A stretch of 54,186 nucleotides of DNA, taken from Bacillota bacterium (GTDB lineage Bacteria; Bacillota; Clostridia; Lachnospirales; Lachnospiraceae). The notes below the pieces were generated by a model. That model was not told the DNA's origin, searched no databases, and saw nothing but the letters and a program-made list of their open reading frames with translations. Each line of letters begins with the position of its first letter. The stretch's first letter is position 1. Location of the stretch: the NCBI GenBank assembly GCA_023423045.1, contig JAFAGA010000048.1, forward strand, positions 1-54,186, in the 5' to 3' direction. Below, piece by piece: positions 25,935-33,678 of this stretch. The translations under genes were made by a program, and so were the position numbers.

Positions 25935-27119
25935 CTACCTGTTAAGCTTGATTTGATTGATCAGATTCGGAATAATCTCATATAAGTCTCCGACCAGTCC
26001 GTAATGGGCAGTCTTAAAGATCGGCGCATTTTCATCCTTATTGATGGCAATGATGTGCTCGGAATTATTCATGCCTGCGGTAAACTGTACCGAACCGGAT
26101 ACACCGACCGTAATAATCAGCTTGGGTCTTACGGTTCTGCCGCTTAAGCCTACCTGGCGCTTCGCCTCCACCCATCCGGCTTCCATCATCGGTCTCGTGC
26201 AGGCAAGCTGTCCGCCCAGCAGCTCCGCTAATTCCTGCACCATCTGCAGATCCTCTTCCTTCTTGATACCGCGGCCTGCAACCACCAGTACTTCCGCAGC
26301 TTCGATGTACTGCTCTTTTTCTTTTGCAATAATATCAAGGACTTCAATCTTGCTTCCCATTTTTGCTGCCGGAACCTCACAGGCGATGATTTCACCGGAC
26401 TCGGCGTCACTTCTCCCTGGTGCATCCATTACCTTGTATCTGACGGTAGCCATCTGGGGCCTGTGATTCGGAGTCAGAATCTGCGCCATGATATTTCCGC
26501 CGAAGGCCGGACGGATCTGAACCAGATCCGTCTCCTCGTTAATATCCAGGATGGTACAGTCAGCGGTAAGTCCCGTCTTTAATCTCGCCGCCAGTCTGGG
26601 AGCCAGCTGACGTCCCACCGGAGTTGCGCCCATAAGAATTGCTGTCGGATGAAGCCTGGTAACAAAATCCTCGAGCACCGCTGTATAGGGCTCAATCTTA
26701 AAACGGTCCAAAGTCTCGTAATCATATAAAAACACCTTGTCAACATTATAGTGGAGCAGCTCGCGGCCGCTTTCCCCTATCTTGCTGCCCATCATCACCG
26801 CATATACCGGGTGATTGATCTTTGCCGCCAGCTCCCTGGCCTTGCCGATCAACTCATAAGTAACCGGATGAATCTGACCGTCAATGTGATCTACATAGAC
26901 AGCGATGCCCTTCCACTGACTTTTATCAATTTTGACAGTTTCCTCTTCCACATACTCTACGGCTCCCTTGGGACCCTTTTTCACACAGATCTTACACATC
27001 TTGCAGGCTGCATTGATATAAAGTTCTCCGTTTTTATTCTCCATTGCGCTAAAGGGACAGAGATGAATCATTTCCTCGATATTTCCCACTAAGCTTTGAT
27101 TGATGACTAATTTCGCCAT
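25935..27119 (-). CDS. etfA: Electron transfer flavoprotein alpha subunit with ferredoxin-like N-terminus
   Basis: The 394-residue protein adds about 65 N-terminal residues to a standard EtfA. That part has LCPFSA (C21) and CKMCKICVKKGPKGA (C39, C42, C45). It resembles a two-cluster ferredoxin reduced to one [4Fe-4S] site: three Cys from one motif and the CP cysteine from the other. The EtfA core follows, and the C-terminal FAD site has SGRTVRPKLIITVGVSGSVQ and INKDENAPIF. A ferredoxin-like extension is typical of the LctC subunit of lactate dehydrogenase/Etf complexes. The start follows AGGAGG, 12 bases after etfB. Confidence 0.93.
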   Translation of the reverse strand: MAKLVINQSLVGNIEEMIHLCPFSAMENKNGELYINAACKMCKICVKKGPKGAVEYVEEETVKIDKSQWKGIAVYVDHIDGQIHPVTYELIGKARELAAKINHPVYAVMMGSKIGESGRELLHYNVDKVFLYDYETLDRFKIEPYTAVLEDFVTRLHPTAILMGATPVGRQLAPRLAARLKTGLTADCTILDINEETDLVQIRPAFGGNIMAQILTPNHRPQMATVRYKVMDAPGRSDAESGEIIACEVPAAKMGSKIEVLDIIAKEKEQYIEAAEVLVVAGRGIKKEEDLQMVQELAELLGGQLACTRPMMEAGWVEAKRQVGLSGRTVRPKLIITVGVSGSVQFTAGMNNSEHIIAINKDENAPIFKTAHYGLVGDLYEIIPNLINQIKLNR

Positions 27120-27131
27120 TGTCTTTCCCTC

Positions 27132-27920
27132 CTATACAAATTTCAGTTCACGCAGCTTTTTATGCAGCCGGTCTGTAATCTCCTCCTGGTTCCCGGTCCA
27201 TTGCTCACGATGGGAATTCACCGCCGGAGGGAAGATACGCTGAACCTGCGTCGGAGAGCCGTTCAGTCCATAATGCTTCTCGTCCTGATCCTCAAGCTGA
27301 TCCAGGCTGATCACCTTGATTTCACGGTCCTTCGTCATCTCCTTCTTCAGATAGGAGGGGAGCCTTGGCATGAAGATATCCTTATCCACCGACAGCAGGC
27401 AGGGATACTGGATTTTTGCAATCTCCACATCATGGGTCATATCCATCTCTACTGTAATTGCCCCGGCACCAAGCTCTACGATTTTTGATACATTGGATAC
27501 GCTGGGAATATTCAGATACTCGGATACCTCGGGACCAACCTGGGCCGTATCACCATCCGTCGTCTGTTTTCCGCACAGGATCAAGTCGAATTCTCCCAAG
27601 AGCTTAATTCCCTGGGAGATAGTATAGCTGGTTGCCAGAACATCAGCTCCTCCGAATCTCCGGTCCGATATCAGAACCCCTTCATCGGCCCCCATGGCAA
27701 AGGCCTCTCGGATCACACTGGCGGCCTGCCCCGGTCCCATGGTCAGGACACAGATCTTACCGCCAAGCTCTTCCCTGATGCGAAGGGCTGTCTCTATGGC
27801 ATATAAATCATAAGGATTCATCTTGGATTCAACGCCGTTCCTCTTTAATACTCCCGTAACCGGATCTACTTCCACTTTATTGCTGTCCGGCACTTGTTTG
27901 ATACATACTAGAATGTTCAT
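27132..27920 (-). CDS. etfB: Electron transfer flavoprotein beta subunit
   Basis: The 262-residue protein starts MNILVCIKQVPDSNKVEVD, with KMNPYDLYAIETALRIRE, a GPGQAASVIREAFAMGADE segment and LLGEFDLILCGKQTTDGDTAQVGP, all standard for EtfB. In bifurcating or confurcating Etfs this subunit holds the NAD(H)-proximal flavin. GGAGGAG precedes the ATG. It follows the permease gene after 123 bases that hold small GC-rich stems and precedes etfA by 12 bases. Confidence 0.95.
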   Translation of the reverse strand: MNILVCIKQVPDSNKVEVDPVTGVLKRNGVESKMNPYDLYAIETALRIREELGGKICVLTMGPGQAASVIREAFAMGADEGVLISDRRFGGADVLATSYTISQGIKLLGEFDLILCGKQTTDGDTAQVGPEVSEYLNIPSVSNVSKIVELGAGAITVEMDMTHDVEIAKIQYPCLLSVDKDIFMPRLPSYLKKEMTKDREIKVISLDQLEDQDEKHYGLNGSPTQVQRIFPPAVNSHREQWTGNQEEITDRLHKKLRELKFV

Positions 27921-28043
27921 GCTTCTCCTCCTTTTTCTTTTTCACAGCGATGGAGCTGCTTTCCTTGCACACTTACAATCATGCCGCCACCGGCGGCGCA
28001 AACCATTCCAGGAATGCTGGCATTTTCAGCATCCTTTTTACGT

Positions 28044-29585
28044 TTATCCCAGGAGCCTTGCTCCAATAAAAGTGACAATTCCCACGATCACAACAAATAG
28101 AATAAAATACTTAATGGTTCCCTTCAGCAATACACTTTCCTTCCCCTGGAGGCTTACCGCCGCCACCGCAACAGCGATGCTCTGAGGCGAGATCATCTTG
28201 GCAGTAATAGCGCCTGCGGTGTTGGACGCCGCAATCCAGGACTGATTTAAGTTAAGTGCAACCGAGGTCTCCAACTGAAGTCCTCCAAACAACACACTGG
28301 CAGAAGTCCCGCTGCCTGTTACAAAGGTTCCGATTGCTCCAAGGAAGGGCGCAAACAGCGGGTAGAAGGAACCTGTCACGGTGACAAACATCAGGGCGAT
28401 CGAGGAAATCATCCCGCTGTAGCCCATCAGCTTCGCAGTCGCCATAATGCAGACAATCGTAATTATTGTTTTGCTTAACTGGATGATTGTCTTACCAAAG
28501 ATCTTTATCATATCCCGAAAACCCGCACCCTGGAGTTTGCCCCCAATAAATGCAGCCAGTATGATCCATACTCCGGGGGTAGCTAACCAGGAGAAGACAT
28601 AAGGCGCCGCATTCTCACCGTTGTAGATATTCACTGAAGTTTTCACCGGAACAAGAAGCTCGTTCAACGGAGCAATCAGCTTAGAAGTTGCCAGCAGCAG
28701 AATAAAAATCAGGATAAAGGGACTCCAGGCAAGTAAAGCTTGCTTCCCGGTAATTCTTTCCTCCTGCTTTGTCTCCAGACGATACTTGGGATCAACCTCT
28801 CCCCTGCCAAATAACCTGGCTGCAACGAAGGTACCAAGCATGGAGCAGACGGAACCGATTACTACGGGAAGCTCCGCTCCAAGATACTTCGCCACCAGAT
28901 ATTCCGGCAGCAGAAAGGACAATCCGGATATCAGGGTAATCAGCCACACACCCTGAAATGCTTTTCTGGACCTTCCGGTCAGATACACGAGAATAAAAGG
29001 TGTCAATAGTATGATCGGAGTTAAAATTAATGCCGTATTTGTAGATAATCCGAAGACATCCAGACCGGTAATCTTTGACAATGTTGTTGTCGGTATACCG
29101 ATGGAGCCGAAGGCGGTGGGGGTTGCATTGGCGATCAGGCAGACAATTGCAGCAAATACCGGATTAAATCCCAGTCCCCAAAGCATACTGGCAGGAATAG
29201 CAACCGCGGTTCCAAAGCCGGCCATTCCCTCCATGAAGCCGCCAAAACCCCAGGCAATAAATAATACTAAAACTCTCTTATCCTTTGTAACGTTTGCTAA
29301 CATTTTCTTAATTACTTCCATATTGCCGGTGGATACGCAGACATTGTAGGTAAATATGGCTGCGATTATAACAATGATGATCGGCCACAAAGCCAATGCT
29401 GCTCCCTCGGCTACCGCCGTTACGCTTTCCAGCGGGGGCATCTTCCATACGAATACCGCCAGAATATAAGCAATGACCAAGGCTGCCACGCAGGCTTTGA
29501 AACCGGGAATCTTTAGAGCCGTCAAACCTACAATCAGCCATATAATCGGCAATAATGCTAAAACAAAAGCTAATGTCATATTCAT
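28044..29585 (-). CDS. lctP: L-lactate permease
   Basis: The 513-residue polytopic protein has about 12-14 membrane segments and LctP family marks such as FIAWGFGGFMEGMAGFGTAVAIPA, split by the GFG motifs, and NATPTAFGSIGIPTTTL. LctP proteins import lactate with protons. The start MNMTLAF at 29585 is chosen because GGAG lies six bases before it; the longer frame upstream crosses the control region. It is the first structural gene of the lactate operon and lies directly downstream of the two-operator control region. Confidence 0.94.
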   Translation of the reverse strand: MNMTLAFVLALLPIIWLIVGLTALKIPGFKACVAALVIAYILAVFVWKMPPLESVTAVAEGAALALWPIIIVIIAAIFTYNVCVSTGNMEVIKKMLANVTKDKRVLVLFIAWGFGGFMEGMAGFGTAVAIPASMLWGLGFNPVFAAIVCLIANATPTAFGSIGIPTTTLSKITGLDVFGLSTNTALILTPIILLTPFILVYLTGRSRKAFQGVWLITLISGLSFLLPEYLVAKYLGAELPVVIGSVCSMLGTFVAARLFGRGEVDPKYRLETKQEERITGKQALLAWSPFILIFILLLATSKLIAPLNELLVPVKTSVNIYNGENAAPYVFSWLATPGVWIILAAFIGGKLQGAGFRDMIKIFGKTIIQLSKTIITIVCIMATAKLMGYSGMISSIALMFVTVTGSFYPLFAPFLGAIGTFVTGSGTSASVLFGGLQLETSVALNLNQSWIAASNTAGAITAKMISPQSIAVAVAAVSLQGKESVLLKGTIKYFILFVVIVGIVTFIGARLLG

Positions 29586-29648
29586 AATTTTCTCCATTCC
29601 AGCGCAGTGTACCTGTCCTAAAACTAGTAACCTGAATGATTTTCCAAA

Positions 29649-29810
29649 TGGTAGGACCAATTTTGTCATAAAAGAAAAGTTGCATAACCAGAAGTTTCAG
29701 CTTACTGCGCATGATAAATTAATATCTGCAGTATAAAAATTATCAATCGCTTCCGCAGCTGAAACAGAGAGTTATGCAACACCCTGTCTACCTTTAAATT
29801 GGTAGGACCA
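29649..29810 (-). promoter_or_regulatory. Lactate operon control region: two FadR-type operators in one large dyad
   Basis: TGGT-AGG-ACCA occurs at 29649-29659 and 29800-29810, matching the TNGTNNNACNA type bound by FadR/LldR/PdhR regulators. Between them, GTTGCATAAC (29679-29688) and GTTTCAGCT (29694-29702) are mirrored exactly by AGCTGAAAC (29757-29765) and GTTATGCAAC (29771-29780). All pairs share one axis at 29729.5, so the whole region is a 162-bp interrupted dyad. A -35 TTGATA (29741-29746), 16 bp and -10 TATTAA (29719-29724) on the minus strand lie at the centre. E. coli LldR also uses two operators that flank its promoter; looping here is an inference. Confidence 0.75.
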
Positions 29811-29902
29811 CTTTGTAGTTTTATTATACTTTTGTTTTATTTCAATGTCAACAAACGTCATTTTTTTAACAATATCACAATAGCCAAATTAAGTGATATG
29901 TG

Positions 29903-30613
29903 CTACTTTACAATTCCACCAGCGTTCTTATGGAGTTTTTCGTCAATTATGCCAAAGTGCTTATTAATAGCCTCATACGCCAGATTCTTATCCCTGGTAA
30001 CCAGGCTTTTCATCATCGCATTATGCGCTTCCCACAGGATAATTCTACTATCCGGCGAGCTTATTATTTCTCTCCTCAAATCTGAGATAAATTGATCAAT
30101 CAGGTCAGACAGGGCCTGGAGAATGCTGACGATCAGTGTATTTTGAGAGGCTATGGCAATGGTATAATGCAGCTTTTTATCCAATATGATATTATTTTCC
30201 TCGGTGGTATGCTCTAATTCTTCCAGCACTCCGGCCAATTCCCTGATCTGTCCATCCGTTATATTGTCAATGGCAAGCATAAGGGCCTGCATCTCCAGTC
30301 CCCGGCGAAGCTGGCTGATCTGCTGATAATCAATCTGGTTAAGCAAAAACATCATGGACATGGATTCCACCAGATTATTCTCAAAATTACCGGTAAGATA
30401 ATTCCCAGCTCCCTGCTGGCTGGAGATCACGCCCATAATATCCAGGGTGCGAATAGCTTCCCGAACCGAATTACGGCTGATCCCCAGTATTTGAGACAAT
30501 TCCCGCTCCGCCGGCAGTTTACTGCCCAGGGTCAGGCTGCCTTCCCGTATCTGATGCTTGATATAGTCAATAACCTTTGTATATGATTTTTGCTGCTGTA
30601 CTTTCTCTTCCAC
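29903..30613 (-). CDS. lctR: GntR/FadR-family regulator of lactate use (LldR-like)
   Basis: The 236-residue protein has a GntR winged HTH at the N-terminus (LGSKLPAERELSQILGISRN, then SVREAIRTLD, and the wing GVISSQQGAGNYL) and an all-helical FCD effector domain, with residues such as D in DKKLHYTIA and H in WEAHNAMM and NKHFGIID that form the metal/effector site. The best start is the GTG at 30613, six bases after GGGAGG; an upstream ATG at 30661 would overlap the esterase gene. It sits directly upstream of the lactate operon and in the same direction. The operators lie after its stop, so it probably controls lctP-etfBA-lctD and may respond to lactate. Confidence 0.9.
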   Translation of the reverse strand: MEEKVQQQKSYTKVIDYIKHQIREGSLTLGSKLPAERELSQILGISRNSVREAIRTLDIMGVISSQQGAGNYLTGNFENNLVESMSMMFLLNQIDYQQISQLRRGLEMQALMLAIDNITDGQIRELAGVLEELEHTTEENNIILDKKLHYTIAIASQNTLIVSILQALSDLIDQFISDLRREIISSPDSRIILWEAHNAMMKSLVTRDKNLAYEAINKHFGIIDEKLHKNAGGIVK

Positions 30614-30645
30614 CCTGTTCCTCCCTATACAGTCTGCCTGCCGCC

Positions 30646-31428
30646 TTACAGAGGCAGCCACTCCAATACCCTCTGGATTTTCTCATCCCAATATTTCCAC
30701 TGATGATCTCCCGGCGATTCCTCATACGTCAGGTCATATCCCAGCTCTTCGAGACGCTTTCTTGCCGTACAGTTCTGCTCGTAGAGGAAATCCTCCGTAC
30801 CGCACCAGATATAAACCTTGGGGAGGGGCTTCCCGTTTTCTTTCAGCCTGCCTGCAACAGCCATAAGGTCCTCCTCCGAATTCTCCATTTCTTCCAGAGA
30901 GCCGAAGATATTGCGAAATACACCGCTGGGATCATTAATCGCACCGCTTCTGAGACTTGCTGCCATATCCAGGGCTCCGGACAGGCTTGCCACCGCGCTG
31001 AAGGTCTCCGAAGCACCAAGTCCAAGCTTTAATGCCCCATATCCTCCCATAGAAAGTCCTGCTGCAAAGGTATCCTCTCTCCGGTCAGACATATTCGGGA
31101 AAAACTCACGGCAGATGGAGGGCAGTTCTCTGGAGATAAAGGTCCAATATTTTAATCCGTATTTCATATCCGTATAAAAGCTAAGATGGACCGTCGGCAT
31201 AACAACAGCGATCCCCAGCTCACTCACGTAACGTTCAATGGAGGTTCTTCTCTGCCATATGGTATGGTCATCGCTCATACCGTGAAGGAGATACAGAACC
31301 GGATATTTACCGTCCTTCCGGTTTCCTTCCATTCCTATCTGCCCGCTTGTCCGCTGGGGCAGGATTACATCCATGTTCATACTCATTCCTAATACTTCTG
31401 AGAAAAAATTTACATGTAATAGTGCCAT
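30646..31428 (-). CDS. Esterase of the EstA/esterase D family
   Basis: The 260-residue alpha/beta hydrolase has LYLLHGMSDDHTIWQRRTSI, the nucleophile motif AGLSMGGYGALKLGL (Ser near 125), an aspartate in WCGTEDFLYE and the histidine in SPGDHQWKYWD. This is the tributyrin esterase (EstA) / S-formylglutathione hydrolase-like family, which cleaves short acyl esters. No signal peptide is seen, so it is cytoplasmic. AAGGAGAG precedes the ATG. The regulator gene follows 32 bases later, so the two may share a transcript, but no functional link to lactate is known. Confidence 0.88.
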   Translation of the reverse strand: MALLHVNFFSEVLGMSMNMDVILPQRTSGQIGMEGNRKDGKYPVLYLLHGMSDDHTIWQRRTSIERYVSELGIAVVMPTVHLSFYTDMKYGLKYWTFISRELPSICREFFPNMSDRREDTFAAGLSMGGYGALKLGLGASETFSAVASLSGALDMAASLRSGAINDPSGVFRNIFGSLEEMENSEEDLMAVAGRLKENGKPLPKVYIWCGTEDFLYEQNCTARKRLEELGYDLTYEESPGDHQWKYWDEKIQRVLEWLPL

Positions 31429-31703
31429 AATCTCTCTCCTTATTATTCATTCTATCCGCGGACACCCTGATTAAGCAGCCTTGTCCGCATAGGCTTATTC
31501 TACATGCTTTCTATTATACACGATTTACATATAGATTTCTATAAAACTCCAGAATATTGTCCCTCTTTGCATAATACTTCCATATTTCCTCTGGTACGAA
31601 CGTATGATTGCAATATTTCTGGAAAAGTTAATGTAATTATGATACAATAAAGAGCGAACTGGATAAACCAGGATATCAAAATAAGCAGAGGGGTAATTTT
31701 ACC

Positions 31704-33635
31704 ATGGAACAATATAGCGGCAGTCAAATCGTTGTTTTGGAAGGCCTGGAGGCCGTCCGCAAGCGTCCGGGCATGTATATCGGAAGCACCGGACCGAGAG
31801 GCCTGCATCATTTAATCTGGGAAATAGTAGATAATGGCATTGATGAACACTTGGCAGGTTTTTGTACAAAAATTGATATTACTTTATTAAAGGACGGCGG
31901 AATTCAAATCTGTGATAACGGGCGCGGCGTGCCGGTGGACATTCATCCGACGAAGAAAATACCCACCGTTCGCGTAGTATATACGATTCTTCACGCAGGC
32001 GGAAAGTTCGGCAATTCCGTATATAAGGTTTCCGGCGGTCTGCATGGCGTAGGTGCGTCGGTCGTGAATGCGCTCTCCAAAAAGATGGTGATCGAGGTCA
32101 GGAGGGACGGCAAGATCTACCGCGACGAATATGTGAATGGAGGGCATCCGGTAACTCAGCTGGAGGACGGTCTACTCCCTGTGGTGGGAAAATGCAATAA
32201 ATCGGATACCGGAACCAAGGTTACCTTTTATCCCGACGAGACCATATTTGAGACAGTGGAATTCAAGGCGGACATCATTCAGAAGAAGCTGAAAGAAATT
32301 GCATATTTAAATAAAAATCTCATACTTCAGTTCACGGATCAAATAAATGGCACGACCAAGGCATATCAGGAAGAGTTCGGTATCAAAAGTTTCGTATCCT
32401 ATCTCACCCGTGAAACGACTCCCATCCATGAGGAGCCGGTGTATCTTGAAGGGAAAAGCGGAGACATTGAGGTGGAGATTGCCCTGCAGTATACGGACAG
32501 CTATTCGGAACAGATCAACGCTTACTGCAACCGTATCAATGTTGTCGACGGCGGCACTCTGGTGACCGGCTTCAAGACCGCACTGACCCGTGTTATGAAC
32601 CAATATGCGAGAGAGCTTAATATACTCAAGGAAAAGGATGAGAATTTTGACGGAAAGGATATCCGAAACGGCCTGGTGGCAATTATCTCCATCAAGCATC
32701 CGGACCCACAATTCGAAGGGCAGACAAAAACAAAGCTGGGCAATACCGACGCAAAGAGTGCGGTGGATGAAGTCTTCTCCTCCGAGGCCCAGCGCTGGTT
32801 TGACAAGCATGTGGAGGTACTTCGCAGCATTTTGGAGAATTCTCTGAAGTCCTTTAACGCAAGGCGTGCCAGTGATAAAGCAAGGATTGCCGTCTTAAAG
32901 CAGCTAAACGATGTGGATACCCGAAGCAAGCTAGCCTCCTGCTCTTCCAAAAAGCCGGAGGAATGCGAGCTTTATATTGTTGAGGGTGATTCTGCAGGCG
33001 GCACGGTAAAAACCGCCAGAAACCGCAGAACCCAAGCGGTCCTTCCCCTGCGGGGCAAGATCCTGAACGTAGAGAAAGCCACTCTTGAGAAAATATTAGT
33101 GAACAATGAAATAAAATCCATGATCGCTTCCTTTGGCTGCGGTATCGGGGACGAATTCGATCTTGCCAAGCTTCGCTATGACAAGATTATCATCCTGACC
33201 GATGCCGATGTGGACGGCGCACACATCAGCACCCTGCTCCTAACCTTCTTCTACCGCTTTATGCCGGATCTGATTCTGGAAGGAAAGGTATACCGCGGCC
33301 TTCCCCCGCTCTATAAGGTGGATTACGAGACTACGGTAAAAGGTAAGAAGGCAAAGCGCTCCCAGTATCTGTTCAACGATTTTGAATTGGACAAGTTCCG
33401 TAAACTCGAAGGAAATAAGATTATCGGCCTCCAAAGATACAAAGGTCTGGGAGAAATGGATGCCCATCAGCTCTGGGAGACCACACTGAATCCGGAGACC
33501 CGGACATTAGCCCAGATTACCATCAGCGATACCATTGAGGCTGATGAAATCACAACATTGCTCATGAGCAGCAATGTACCTCCCAGGCGTACCTTTATTA
33601 TGGAAGAAGCAAAATATGCCAAGGTGGATATCTAA
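31704..33635 (+). CDS. parE: Type IIA topoisomerase subunit B (ParE/GyrB-like)
   Basis: The 643-residue protein has the GHKL ATPase domain (EIVDNGIDEH, DNGRGVPV, GGLHGVGASVVNAL), a transducer domain, and the TOPRIM domain with EGDSAGG (427-433) and DADVDGAH (500-507), ending in YKGLGEMD and the C-terminal tail. It hydrolyses ATP to drive DNA strand passage together with the subunit encoded 43 bases downstream. AGAGGGG precedes the ATG. Pairing with an A subunit that lacks the GyrA box suggests topoisomerase IV or a second, divergent enzyme rather than the primary gyrase. Confidence 0.92.
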   Translation: MEQYSGSQIVVLEGLEAVRKRPGMYIGSTGPRGLHHLIWEIVDNGIDEHLAGFCTKIDITLLKDGGIQICDNGRGVPVDIHPTKKIPTVRVVYTILHAGGKFGNSVYKVSGGLHGVGASVVNALSKKMVIEVRRDGKIYRDEYVNGGHPVTQLEDGLLPVVGKCNKSDTGTKVTFYPDETIFETVEFKADIIQKKLKEIAYLNKNLILQFTDQINGTTKAYQEEFGIKSFVSYLTRETTPIHEEPVYLEGKSGDIEVEIALQYTDSYSEQINAYCNRINVVDGGTLVTGFKTALTRVMNQYARELNILKEKDENFDGKDIRNGLVAIISIKHPDPQFEGQTKTKLGNTDAKSAVDEVFSSEAQRWFDKHVEVLRSILENSLKSFNARRASDKARIAVLKQLNDVDTRSKLASCSSKKPEECELYIVEGDSAGGTVKTARNRRTQAVLPLRGKILNVEKATLEKILVNNEIKSMIASFGCGIGDEFDLAKLRYDKIIILTDADVDGAHISTLLLTFFYRFMPDLILEGKVYRGLPPLYKVDYETTVKGKKAKRSQYLFNDFELDKFRKLEGNKIIGLQRYKGLGEMDAHQLWETTLNPETRTLAQITISDTIEADEITTLLMSSNVPPRRTFIMEEAKYAKVDI

Positions 33636-33678
33636 AAGAAGAATACGAGGCCGCAAAGCGGCTTTCCGGAGGTAGATT

